From: Cryptomeria japonica
Lineage: Eukaryota; Streptophyta; Pinopsida; Cupressales; Cupressaceae
Length of the DNA stretch: 64,000 nucleotides
Reading direction: 5' to 3'
Assembly: GCF_030272615.1 (NCBI RefSeq)
Contig: NC_081415.1
Span: 505,251,373 to 505,315,372 of the forward strand
The position numbers were made by a program, and so were the translations under genes. Positions 53,446-64,000 of the stretch are shown here, piece after piece; the stretch's first letter is position 1, and each line of letters begins with the position of its first letter. The notes below the pieces were generated by a model. That model was not told the DNA's origin. It ran no database searches and saw only the letters and a list, made by a program, of their open reading frames with translations.

Positions 53446-56400
53446 TACAGTAAAATAATGTTTTGTAGTCCCTAAAACAGGCAATTATTTAATTCAAAGG
53501 CTTCTACTTGTTGAAATAAACTTGTATAAGCTAAAAGACACATTTACCGCACAATGAAAAAAGTCATGGCGTACAAAGTGAATTTTACCGTTCATTTTTT
53601 TTATAATTTTACACCAATATCTGTCCAAAGCTTCTGGAATTTTTCATTCATATCGCCATTTTTTCAAGAAGTATGCATAATTGTCTCGTTTGGGAGAGGC
53701 GTTTGAAGCAGGTGACAGGAAAGGCATTCTTTCAACATATTACAACCGTGAGCAGAATCATCTGCTCAATCCCAACCCTGAGCAGAATTTGGAATAGGAG
53801 GTGAATACCAAGGGCAGAGTCCGTGTGTCTTCTTAAACAGCCAATCCTTTGCATTTATAGAATTGAAGAAACCGTTCACATGCAATCTTTCAATGCTAAT
53901 TATATCAAACTCACAGTGCAAACCATCCATTTTCATGCACAGGAGTTATTTTTTCAAAATTCAAAATATTTACCTATACTTTTGCTACCTCTCGGCTTAA
54001 AAATGTCAGTGACTCGCAACACAAACCATCAATTTTCCTGCAATAGGAGTTAATATTACCAACTCAACTTTCGAGACCGGCATCAAATTTTCTCAAAATT
54101 CAAAAACGTTTACCTATTCTTTTACTGCCACTTCAGGAAGCCTAAACATGGTTGTCATTCTTTTGAAATTCAAGTGAGCTTTAAGGGTCATGCTACAACA
54201 TTTAAGATGCATTGAAAGCATTCATTACTCCACTCTAAATGAAAACGGTTAGCATCCGTGCACCAAGTCAATGAGCTAATTCATGTAGATTTTCACACAG
54301 ATTGTTACATGCATATTCTTTATGTGATCAAGGCACTGAATGCCCTCTCGTTTCTCTCATTGAACGTATATTTTCTTTTTGTAAGATAAGAGCTCAAAGC
54401 TTGATTGTAGGGTAAAATGTAGTGGGTATGGTCGTGCTAATAGAGCTCTCAAAAAATATTTTCACATGATTTCATATTCCAATGATTTTTGTCTTAAAGA
54501 AAGTTTTAGTAATTCAAGAAAATATAAATATACACAATCAAACAATTAATGAAAAAAAGTCAGGCTTTAATTTCTACTTCTTATCATTTATGAAATTACT
54601 GTTTTTATATTGTAAATGCTCAAGTTAAAAAATCATCACTTACAAGTGTGCAAAGTTTTGCATTGTGAATACAAGAATCTCATCCAGTTTCAATTATTTT
54701 AGAACCTTTTTCTTCATTCATGAAAGATAGATTAGAAGTGTTTATCAAAGATCATACAAAAAGCTCACTTCTCAAATCCAAAGATAATTATGTGTCACAT
54801 CCCATGCTTGATGTTCACCAGTGCAAGTGTATATTAAATAACCATAACCATTTCACCTTAGATGTAAAATGGTAAATCAAAGTTTTATTCCTCAATTGAA
54901 GATTTACTATGATGAAATAGTAAGTGAATAATTATCTACATAAACATTGGACACAATTACAACAAAGAAGCCTATATTTCAACATGGAATTCTCCTTAAA
55001 TCATTATGGTCTTCAACCTCTTGACACCTAATAAAATTTATATCAATATTCCAAATTTACACATGCCCCACAAAAAATGAAGTGGAAGACAGTTTCTTCC
55101 TTTGTGCAAAATTTGGCCACACTTCATATAGTTTAAGACTATAATTAGAGCATAGCCAAATTCAATGCACTTGTCATTAGTTGGTAAATATGGTAGGGTT
55201 AAACAGAATAAATAAATATTTCACATAGGCAATACCCAAGGCTAAAGATAATAAAATATGGACCTTACGCTAATCTCCAAGAAGTTGGGACCCATGCTAC
55301 ACTTCAAACTTCTAGTGCAATTGCATGTACATATATAGTTATCATGAGGGAACTGAGGTTTTATAAGCCATCTCACTCAAAAAGGGTCTTGATTAATCGC
55401 CCTTGTTTTTCACTTGCAAATATGAGTTTACTTACCCTACATCCAAACTACTGGCCATTGAGAGAAAACAAATCTATATTTATATAACTGCGAAGTTACT
55501 GTGCAAAAAATGAGTGGGATCATTAATTTAAGCTTTTGTGAGAAAGCTTCTCGTCAATTAGATAAATTGAGCTCTATGTAAGGAGAAAATGATGACTCCT
55601 TGTATTGGCCAGTCACCTTGTAAGTATCTCTCATCCTCAGCATATGTATTACCACATAGCCTAGCAACGAGTAGTCCTTTTTTCCCACATGTAAACTAAC
55701 GCAACAGAGATTCTTTGCATGCCTGGTTCATGGGCAAATTGTGCGTACTTCGCCTTATTCGGCTAACACTCATCATCGTATTCTTGAATCTATTTAGCCT
55801 ATGCTTACAGTCATGCTTGGTATTTTACTTCGCTACTTTCTATAGTAACTCTTTTTTTATCACATATCTGCTGTGCCTCCGAGATCCTTCTTTCATGAAG
55901 CTCCGTGTACTAAAAACAGTTTTGTTACATTAACATCAAGTGGCAATCAAAAAGGACCCACTACCATAACTGAACTAATTAGCGTTATGCTATATATATG
56001 TATCCATATTTATACTTTTAGTAGCAATATAAGTTATAAAATCAGCCATATTTACGATGACCGTACAGTAGTAATAGGTATTCAATCCATATGCTAAGCC
56101 ATGGATAAGTAATCAATTAAAATGATCGTTTGCACCGTAATTTGGGATAAATTATATTTAATGTTGATTCATTTTTTATATATATTTAGTCTTCCAGCCT
56201 TTAATAGCTGAATCTATATATTAGATGATGCTTCAGTCTGATCCCTTTTTTTTCAGTTATTTCCTTACGTGAATGTTGCATTAATATTTAAGAAATAGCA
56301 CAAAATATTATGTTTCCTGGGACCATGGCTCTCTTAATTACAACACTTATGTTTGAGGCTTTATTTTTTGTGTTTGAAAAGTGGCATTTTATTGTAACTT

Positions 56401-58543
56401 GTAAAGGAATTGCATTTGAAGGGTAATATGAATGGACCTAGGGATATGTCAAAATAAGGATATGTCCGCAAACTAAAGCATACACTGACCCTGTATACCA
56501 TCATAACAACAGCAAATCAGGGTACGAATGCTTGTATTGGTACTGTTACCATGCAACTTAGCTAGCTGACATTACACAAAAATAAATAAATAAATAATGT
56601 GTAAGAATTATAGTAAATTGAGGTGACACTCACCTTAAAAATAAACTGAACCTTTGAATGATTGAGGACAGACTTCTCAAAAGAAACTACCAAAACCTTT
56701 GCATGGAGCTAATACTTCGCTAAATTAAATCTAATAGATCAGTGTTGCCTTCAGATCAAATCAGGTTCATACCAAGCATAGCTAAAGACTATATTGTGTC
56801 CCTGAAGGCTATTACGGTATTCAAATTTTGCATTTTTGGCTAGAATGCCCCAAAAACATTCAGTGTTGCCTTCAGATCGTTCCTTGCTGAGAGAAATTGT
56901 CTTACATTTTGTTCAAAAATATCATGATATGGATTATCTACAGAATGTCATCTTGAAATAATAGGTTGAAATCTGACTTGACCAAATCAAATCAACTGCA
57001 CAGTAGCAACTACCAAAAACTGAGGACTCTTGAAACAGGATAACACTTAAAGATTAATAATTTGCAAGGTCAAAACTACTTTCCCTCTATGTCATCTGCA
57101 CAAACAAGGTTTCATTCAAAATAAGAAACTCTAGAAGAACAATACAAACCGATTCTGTCATCAATACAAGTGTGAACAATTTAAAAATCATGTCAGCAAC
57201 AGACATGTTACCACAACCGATTCTAGTGCATCTACTGAATTAGAAAGCAACTGACCGAGTAATTGAGCCATTCAGTAATCATACAAGAATAGTAACAAAA
57301 CACTTTGAAAGTAAAAGCTACATACTTTAATATATGTAATGAATAGATCCTGATGTATATGAGCTTAAAAATCAAAGAAACTCCTCTCAAGAACAAATAT
57401 ATAGTAAGACAGACCATCACATTGCTCTCATCAAACAACAAAACTGGGTAAATAAAATGAAGTTTTTCAGTTCTGAGAAATGTAAGAAAAGGCATCACAA
57501 ATGAAGGAATCAACTCTATGCTCCATTGTATATTCCAAGTTTATATCCAGCAAAACAAAGAAATTGCACACACAAAAAGAATACTTAATGCTTTTGTGAC
57601 TTCTATTCTGCTTTGACTTCATTAAAATATGGCTTGTATTCAGAGCGAAATTGACAAAATGAGCAGGCAAGCAATACATATTAAACTAAATTTCACAACT
57701 GAAACCAATGTTTGGCAAGATCATGGCCAAATAGTAATTAACATTCCCTCAAACCATTCAATCAAAGCAGGGGACTATTTGAAAACTGAAACCAATATTC
57801 ACCAACATTGTGGCCAAAGAGGAGTGAACAAGCAAGGATATGCAGTAGCCTTAAATAATTTAATCCAAAATCAGAGACTAGACTATATGGAGACTAAGCT
57901 TCTGTTAGGGAAAGATGGCACGTCAGTGTTCAAAGCCCACAAGTGGCATTTAGAATAGTTTCGCACTCCCCTGATAACTACATTATTAGAATATTGTCCT
58001 TAATTTAAATGTAGTATAACAGGTGATCTACATTTTTATGATTGTGACAAAATATTAGTGTTCTTCTAGAATCTAGAGCTCATGTCAGTATTGAATGAAG
58101 ACTGGCTTGAGCCAGAAGCGGCAAACCTGCTCAACTGATTTGATTTCAACCCTTTTATGACGTGTTCCTCTATATTACAAATTTTTTGCAGGTTTTCTGC
58201 ACAGTTTATTAGTATATTCCTTCTTTACAACATGAGGTAACTCTCTCTTACAAAGCCTGTGGGAGTAGCATGCAGTGCATGTGATTGATTTTTAGCAGAG
58301 TAGTTGACATTAACATTAAGGATGTGCTCATAGCATGAAATACCTAAAAGGTGACATTGAACAAGATATTTGAGAAAAACAAAAAGATAAAAGGCTACAA
58401 AGTTAAAGTTGAATTAAACTTAAAATAGATCCCCCTTGTACAAGTTTTATTCCAACATGACAGTACATCATCACATCCCCGTAAAACCAATTTCTAAGTC
58501 ACCTAAGACACCCATAGTTTTGTTGTCACAGGGACTAGAGTGA
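53446..58543. other. Five kilobases without recognised gene or element
   Basis: The least repeat-like part of the window. About 53900-54140 shows a diverged duplication of roughly 130-150 bases (AAACCATC-ATTTTC, AGGAGTTA, TTCAAAATTCAAAA, TTTACCTAT). Open frames at 55715-55933 and 57629-57958 are short and have no motif, so I do not call them genes. An intron or old flanking region of a gene outside the window is possible. Confidence 0.35.
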
Positions 58544-59157
58544 TGTTGTGATGTATTCACACAACGCCCCATTGCAAATGGGGACCCCTTTTTTTTTGCT
58601 TTCTGGGGTTTGTTTCTAGGTCTTTTAGGGTTTTGTCTATTAGCCTTTGCATGTTGAGTGTTGCCAGAGGGATCACTAAGATAGCAGGCTCTGTTTTAGC
58701 TAAAGGTGAGTCAGTGGATGCCCCGGGTTAAGGTCATCTTTGAAAGTCTTCCTTAGGCCTAGTTTTGCTCTTGTTGCTAATAGTGTCTTGTTTGAGTTTC
58801 AGGAGGTCAATGAAGCTTGGTGAGTGAATATCCTCTTTGAAGATCTGAGTTAGGTCAAATTGGTGAGTGATGAAGTCTGGAATGTCATCCTAATCTTCAA
58901 ATGTCCTGAAATTTGGCTAAGTCTGGAATGTCATCCTGATCTTGAAATTTGGCCAAGTCTGGAATGTCATCCTGATCTTGAAATTTGACTAAGTCTGGAA
59001 AATTGAAGAATCCTCAAAAAACTAGATTTTGCATTATAACTCCTGGAGGTCCGAAACCACTCTCAAACATCCTGAGAGTATATATGGAATATAACTTAAA
59101 GTATTACTTAAATGTTATATTCCATATATGAATCCTGATGGAGACACCAAAATGTTA

Positions 59158-59572
59158 AATTTCGCTCCTGACCCTTCCAAAGGGTCCAAAGCGAATTTCA
59201 ATTTCACTCCTGACCCTTCCAAAGGGTCCAGAGCGAAATTCTCCATAAGACATTCTACTTTGACCCAAATTTAGAACTAAGTCATTCCCAGGCATTATTG
59301 AGGGCAAAACACTTGTTTGGATGAAGAAATGTGGGAAATGAAGTCAAGACTTGAGCCTAAACAAGAATTTCGCTCCCGACCCTTCCAGAGGGTCCAGAGC
59401 GAAATCCTTAAAGACTCCATCTTGCTCCAATCTTACCTCAAACTTGGTATTGGTTGAGATTAAAGGGATCCGTAGGCATGCATCTAAGCAAGCATGGTCA
59501 CAAAGTGAGAAGAATTTAGGCCAAGAATGCAAATTTCACTCCTGACCCTTCCAAAGGGTCCAGAGCGAAATT
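59158..59572. repeat. Four copies of a 40 bp hairpin in LTR G
   Basis: Copies at 59158-59199, 59201-59240, 59366-59405 and 59531-59572. Each is AATTTCGCTC, then CTGACCCTT, a two- to three-base turn, AAGGGTC, then CAGAGCGAAATT or a close variant. The stem is about 19 base pairs with two mismatches. Spacings are 43, 165 and 165 bases. Confidence 0.9.
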
Positions 59573-59709
59573 CTTATAGGGCTTGTCCCTGGGGAGAACC
59601 TTGAGCAAACTTCATTTTAATGTCTTCTTGTTGATGATTTAAGGTAGGAAATGCTATATTAGAATGAATTCATTAAGTGTCCTTAATCACCTTTTGGTTG
59701 GTTTTGCAG

Positions 59710-60174
59710 ATGGAAGAAGACCAGGCTAGGGCAAGGACGACCTCTTCCAGTCCATCATCATCAAGGACGTTCCACATACAAAAAGGGAGGACTCAAGGTG
59801 CTTTGAAGCGTTGGAAGACTAGGGGTGTTCAAGGAGTTCAAGTTAGCCTCGAGACCTCATTCTACCACGAGATGACAAAGAAAGGCTTTACCAGCACTTC
59901 AGGGCGAGATATGCTACTGAAGAAGGAAGACTTGACAATAAGGAAGCCTGGTCAAGCAAAGGAAGTACATCATTCATCATATCAAAGACAGAGGAGGATC
60001 AACCAAGTCACAAGCATTAGGCAAGGTGGCATCCCAGTCATCATTCCTCCAGTCGGATTGGTCCACCTCAACATGTCTAGATTCAATGTACCTGACTCAT
60101 TGAAGGTGGCACAAACTTCGGTATACCTACCCCTGCTTCCTATTGGTCCTCGCTCCGGGAATGTAATTTTCTAA
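59710..60174 (+). CDS. Unknown 154-residue ORF inside LTR G
   Basis: ATG at 59710 directly follows TTGGTTTTGCAG, which looks like a splice acceptor, so the frame may be a downstream exon. The product is basic and Ser/Arg/Gln-rich at the N-terminus (S-S-S-P-S-S-S-R), with R-W-K-T-R-G-V-Q-G-V, then R-R-I-N-Q-V-T-S-I-R-Q-G-G-I-P-V, and P-L-L-P-I-G-P-R-S-G near the end. No catalytic, zinc or membrane motif is visible and I do not recognise a family. It ends about 105 bases before the TATA box, in U3, so it is not part of the genomic RNA body. Chance is possible, but the frame is long for this decayed window. Confidence 0.45.
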   Translation: MEEDQARARTTSSSPSSSRTFHIQKGRTQGALKRWKTRGVQGVQVSLETSFYHEMTKKGFTSTSGRDMLLKKEDLTIRKPGQAKEVHHSSYQRQRRINQVTSIRQGGIPVIIPPVGLVHLNMSRFNVPDSLKVAQTSVYLPLLPIGPRSGNVIF

Positions 60175-60280
60175 TTGGCTAAGGAAGTTTGTTGTAACAA
60201 ACCCTAATTAGGGTTTCTATCTTGTAATCCTAGCCATTGATTCTAAGTCAATCAGAGTCGTTTGTTTGTAAAGGGTTCTC

Positions 60281-60289
60281 TATATAAAG
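60281..60289 (+). promoter_or_regulatory. TATA box of element G
   Basis: TATATAAAG, the best core promoter in the window. It lies 65 bases downstream of a telobox palindrome (60199-60216, AAACCCTAATTAGGGTTT). Transcription would start about 30 bases later, near 60315. Confidence 0.75.
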
Positions 60290-61139
60290 CCCTGGCTCCT
60301 CATTTGTAAAGGTTAATAGAGAATAGTTAGGAGTTAGCTAATAGTGAATAATCAGAGAGTAGGAAATAGCTAGAGTAGAGTAGAAAGATAAGGCAAAGAT
60401 TGTTGCCAAGATATTGTTGCAAAAGACTTGTAAACTTCATTGAAGAAATGGTGAATTCTATGGATCGATTCAACAATTTGCATGGTCTCTATACTTCTCA
60501 AATTTGATTTCATGTTATTAGGTTGAATGGAAGAAATTTGTATGATCAACGATGAAATTTGTATATCCATACTGCTAGCGGTTTGTTGATTGCAAACTTG
60601 CCTTGTGTAGTCAACTGGAATCATTCAGCTTAAGCTTAACTTCAATTATCGCTTCTTCATTGATATGCATCAACCTGACGGTGTCTATGCTTGTAGCGGT
60701 GATCTGAACATCATAAAGCTTTCCTTAGAAGATCGCACTAATCTTGTGGAGATGATCCTAGGATGTCAAAGCAAGACTTAGTTAGAATTTCATCAAAGGT
60801 CATTCATTGCTCTTACGTTCTTAGTGTTACAAATAAATCCCATTCCAACCCTTATCCTTTTTTCTTTTTTCAAAATCAAGGGCCGGTAAAATTCCACGTT
60901 CCAGTAACATCCAAAGCAAATCAGACGTTCAGGTCATCAAAAATAAGTCCCCTTGTGATTCCAGCAAAATCACATCGTACCGCAAAGAGCTTATCCACAC
61001 GTAGAGAACCTTGGAGTTACTCCGACTGATCCTTCGGCGAGATCTTCAGTAGTCGGGAAACTTTGTCCAAGAGAGGATAAGGTACCTTTAGGTATTTTAT
61101 TTTGTGTTCGCATGTGCATGAAAAACACATCAACAGAAT

Positions 61140-61156
61140 TGGCGCTAGAAGGAGGG
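61140..61156 (+). other. Primer-binding site of element G
   Basis: TGGCGCTAGAAGGAGGG, four bases after the LTR end. TGGCGC-type sites are typical for Tat/Athila-lineage Ty3 elements and unlike the TGGTATCAGAG sites of the chromoviruses and copia elements here. Confidence 0.7.
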
Positions 61157-61465
61157 CATGATCGCGATAAACACTCGAACAAATGAAATCCAGATTTTAT
61201 CAAGTCATCTTTTGAGGAGTTATCTAGAACTTCTAACCTCTCTTCACGCTTAACAAAAGGTAGAAGAAAGGAGGGCGAACGCAAACTCTTGAATCCAAGG
61301 AAGATCAGTGGAAAGCCTTCTTCAACGCTTGACGGAAGTGGTGTAGAGAAGGAAGGTGATCGTTGGGTCGTCAGTTGGACTTGCGAAAGAAGGAAGCAAG
61401 CTGGAACCAATTGAGCTCTCAAGTTGAATCTAAGATATTCAAGATCTCTCTTATTCCAGAAAATT

Positions 61466-61556
61466 CGAAAAAAAAAAAAGAAACAACAAAAAAAAAATCA
61501 AAAAAAGGTGAAAAATCAAAAATCAAAAAAAATCAAAAAAATCAAAAAAAGAAAGA
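61466..61556. repeat. A-rich run of AAAAATC words
   Basis: Nine or so AAAAATC-like units within about 90 bases. A similar block appears at 63905-64000 (GAAATGAAATGA, AAAAATCAAAAAATG). Confidence 0.7.
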
Positions 61557-62280
61557 TTTCTCGATGGAGCGACAACAGTTTCACGAGGAGCAACAAGTTG
61601 ATTTTCCTCAACTTTGGTGGAGATTAAATACACAGCTTTATCCACGCTGATTGTTCGAGTTTGCAAGGCCAAGGCAGTGTCGAATCCACAAGACAGATGA
61701 ACATGATGAAATGTATTGCTTTAAGAACTTATCAAGGTTAGAATCGGCAGCGCAGGGAAAGATCTTCTTTTAGGATGTTCCCAAGCTAGAGGCCAAAAAA
61801 AGCAATTTCAGCGTCCCAAAAACCAAAGATCCTCTTTTAAGCTTCTTGTGGATGATCGAGAGTCGTCTTATTTTGAATGGTGAAATGCGTTTAGAGAACA
61901 TATTAATTACATTGTGGTGTAGGATTCACAATTCACCTCACTCTGAATTTACTTGCGTAGTATGTGAAATGGCCATCAATCAAGTCATAAATCAGTTTGG
62001 AATGCCAACTTTGTCCGAGGAAGAGTGTATTGTGAACAGATCTTGGGGTGCACATCTCGCAACTCAATTCAGGAGAATCTATGAACAAGACATTGCTCCA
62101 TCACCTAATTGTGAGAAGGACCAGTTGTACGTTGACGATACAAATGCCCTTGATAAACAATGTATTACAGTGGGATAGCTCACCATGCCTTGCACCTGAA
62201 GAAAAATACCATGTGACGAAAGTTGAAGAAGCAGTTGAGAATGCTCAAATAGTAATAAGGGAAGATCAAAATGCCAAGCA

Positions 62281-62420
62281 AACAATCAAAGGAGAAGATG
62301 AATCATTCCTTGAAGAATTCTCACTCAAGATACAGAAGGAAATCCTTGAGAACAATCAAAGGAGAAGATGAATCATTCCTTGAAGAATTCTCACTCAAGA
62401 TACAGAAGGAAATCCTTGAG
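62281..62420. repeat. Perfect 70 bp tandem duplication
   Basis: 62281-62350 and 62351-62420 are identical. Seventy is not a multiple of three, so the duplication shifts the frame of the surrounding ORF by one base. Confidence 0.97.
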
Positions 62421-63377
62421 AATGAAATACAAGAGGTTTCAAGTAGCATCCTTGAAGAGGACAATCAAGTTGACATATTGAATGAAGAACTACGAATCAT
62501 CATAAGTGCGCCCAGGTATGAAGGACAAATCGAGGGGGCGCTTAAAGACATCCTCACTCTCATGATATTTGAGGGAGCGCTGAAGGATCTTATAGAAGAA
62601 GTACAAGTGGAATCACTACCAAATTTTTTTCAAGATAAACAAGCTCTGTTGAGTGATGTGATCCATCATCAATTGCGACCTCTGGAGACATTGCTCGAGG
62701 ATGAGACATCACCTGAGATTATCTTTGATCAACTAGAGGAAATGTTTGAGGCTCAATCCATCAGGGAGTGCTTGGTTTTTGAGGATATGCTCACAAAATT
62801 CCATGAAGAAGCTTGGTCTATGCAAGATGTCTCAATGAAAACAAAGAATGTTGAGCTATTCGAAGGGGCATTGAGCTTGTTTCAAGAGGAACTTCCTAAT
62901 CAAGATCAACACATTATGAATGCTCATGGAATAGTTCATCATTAATGGCGACCTCCTGAAGCAACTGGTGATCTCGCTTCCGACAATACAGTTCCAGCTG
63001 AGCCTGAAATATGCTAGGTTGTCTCTTTCCTTAATCCTAGCCTTGAAAGTTATAATGATTTTGATTGTGGGGATTTTGGGAAAACAACTTGCATCTGGAT
63101 TGATCATGGTCCTAAAGAATTACCTCAGTTGATCATTTTAAGTGAAAACTTGCCTGAATATGAGAGATGCATGGTGAGAGCTTGCTTTTTTGTGTTTAAG
63201 GATGAATTTGCCCGACTGAGAACCATCACGTTTGTCATGCTCCTATGGCACTACCTGAGAAACCATGTAAAGACATGTACATATTTCGCTTCCTTGAGTC
63301 GTGTTGAGTCTGGGAGTCGTGTATATAGGTTTAGAGTAGGTTTTCCTTTCGTGTGTTTTAGATTAGAGGTCTTTTGA

Positions 63378-64000
63378 GCCTTGTTCTTAATTTTCCTTGA
63401 GTCATCTAACTCATGATCTTGAGTGGCTCAGGTAGTTTAGTTGTTTGCTTTCTTTAGATAGTTTGCTTTCGGTGTGCGCTTTAGCTTAGTTTGCCTTGGG
63501 TCAGTCCGTTCGTCAGTTTGTTTAGTTTAGGTGTCTTGAGTGGGAGCCTTCATTTCCTACGAAAGGCGTCTGTGTTGTTTCTCGCACACTAGCAACATCT
63601 TGGATCTTATGTCAGACTCATTTCTTAGATATCTATTCATGAAGTGCTCGGAATCCGAGGTTGTTCCTCTCCAGCTTTATCATCTGATCAAGACCTATAT
63701 TTGACTTGGAAGGGAATCATTTTCTGTATCTTGATGCCAACATTTGTTGATTACTATATCTTTACACATTAATAGACTCCGAGTCATTATGGTTTTCAGG
63801 CAAAGCTGTGATTAGTGAAAAATCTAAAATCTGGCTTCAGCGCCACTACAATCCTCAAACCCTAGTAAGCTTCACTGCTTACGAGCCAAAGGAATTGACG
63901 GAATGAAAAAGCAATATCGGAAAGAAAAAATGAGAAAATGAAAGAGAAAAATCAAAAAATGAAATGAAATGAAATATCAAAATTGGCTAATGGGAATATG
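63378..64000 (+). other. Non-coding spacer within element G
   Basis: T-rich sequence after the unknown ORF, turning A-rich from about 63900. No gag start is seen before the window ends. Confidence 0.4.

Larger units (their letters stand above)
58544..61135 (+). repeat. 5' LTR of element G
   Basis: Contains, in order, a 36-bp direct repeat (58873-59000), a 16-bp inverted repeat (59080-59129), four hairpin repeats (59158-59572), an ORF (59710-60174), a telobox palindrome (60199-60216) and a TATA box (60281-60289). U3 is thus about 1.75 kb. The partner LTR lies outside the window, so the left edge depends on the end symmetry alone. Confidence 0.65.
61363..63377 (+). pseudogene. Unknown first ORF of element G, about 670 codons, broken
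   Basis: A frame with scattered stops runs from about 61363 through 62178, shifts near 62170, and shifts again at a perfect 70-base tandem duplication (62281-62420), after which it is open from 62271 to 62945 and, past two stops, to 63377. The first part has C-V-V-C and N-Q-V-I-N-Q-F-G; the second is acidic and helical (E-E-F-S-L-K-I-Q-K-E-I-L-E). No gag, protease or RT motif is present. Position after the primer-binding site and before any gag matches the extra ORF1 of Ogre-type elements, whose function is unknown. Confidence 0.55.
58544..64000 (+). mobile_element. Element G: 5' part of a Tat/Ogre-like Ty3 element, cut by window end
   Basis: A 2.6 kb LTR (58544-61135) whose ends TGTTGTGATG and CACATCAACA are near inverted repeats, followed by a primer-binding site TGGCGCTAGAAGGAGGG (61140-61156) of the Tat/Ogre kind. 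The internal region begins with an A-rich leader and an unknown long ORF, as Ogre-type elements have an extra ORF before gag. No gag or pol is reached before 64000, so the assignment rests on LTR size, primer-binding site and layout. Confidence 0.7.

Noticed and set aside
55715-56097. Two short overlapping frames with hydrophobic stretches
   Set aside because: Short, no motif and no splice or promoter context; not enough to call a gene.
57629-57958. 109-codon frame with a small internal repeat (T-E-T-N, H-G-Q / H-C-G-Q)
   Set aside because: No homology that I recognise and A-rich composition; could be chance.

Overview
This 64 kb window is plant nuclear DNA made almost entirely of nested, decayed retrotransposons; I found no complete ordinary host gene. 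The families are Ty3 chromoviruses, Tat/Athila-like Ty3 elements, Ty1/copia elements and an L1-type LINE. Their great age, the low gene density and the very long intergenic tracts suggest a large gymnosperm genome, probably a conifer. That is an inference from style, not from a diagnostic gene.

Layout. 1-14.1 kb: eroded Ty3 LTRs (743-1850 on the minus strand with its primer-binding site; 5828-6960 and 11640-12480 on the plus strand), a copia integrase scrap (7110-7745), a 13 x 21 bp minisatellite (2284-2556) and an array of about ten palindromes (10857-11356). 14112-19911: a minus-strand chromovirus (A) with both LTRs, a CATAT target duplication and a chromodomain, but no integrase catalytic core. 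20617-27020: a decayed Ty3 gag and pre-protease region, split by a non-autonomous LTR element (B, 22143-26299) that itself carries a solo LTR (C, 23818-24965). 27021-34647: a plus-strand chromovirus (D) with gag, protease, RT, RNase H, integrase and chromodomain. Its 5' LTR is truncated and its 3' LTR cuts an unknown ORF at 34645.

34.6-45.3 kb: a copia RNase H tail (35990-36480) and a complete gag-only copia element (E, 38093-42795, CTTAC target duplication) whose gag frame is still open. 45388-48672: a LINE insertion bounded by a perfect 17 bp target duplication. It holds the 3' half of ORF2 (zf-RVT, RNase H) followed two bases later by an extra 600-codon frame that plant L1 elements do not normally have. 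51392-53440: a second, much smaller gag-only copia element (F). 53.4-58.5 kb: no recognisable gene. 58544-64000: the 5' LTR (2.6 kb) and unusual first ORF of a Tat/Ogre-like element (G) that runs off the window.

Two themes recur. First, the LTRs of at least four unrelated families (near 6 kb, D, E, G), plus the array near 11 kb, are built from short palindromes repeated in tandem. Second, there are several ways of mobilising or keeping proteins without a full pol: two gag-only copia elements, a LINE with a downstream ORF, and an LTR carrying its own ORF. Most in-frame stops sit where CAG, CAA or CGA would be expected, as in methylated, silenced DNA.
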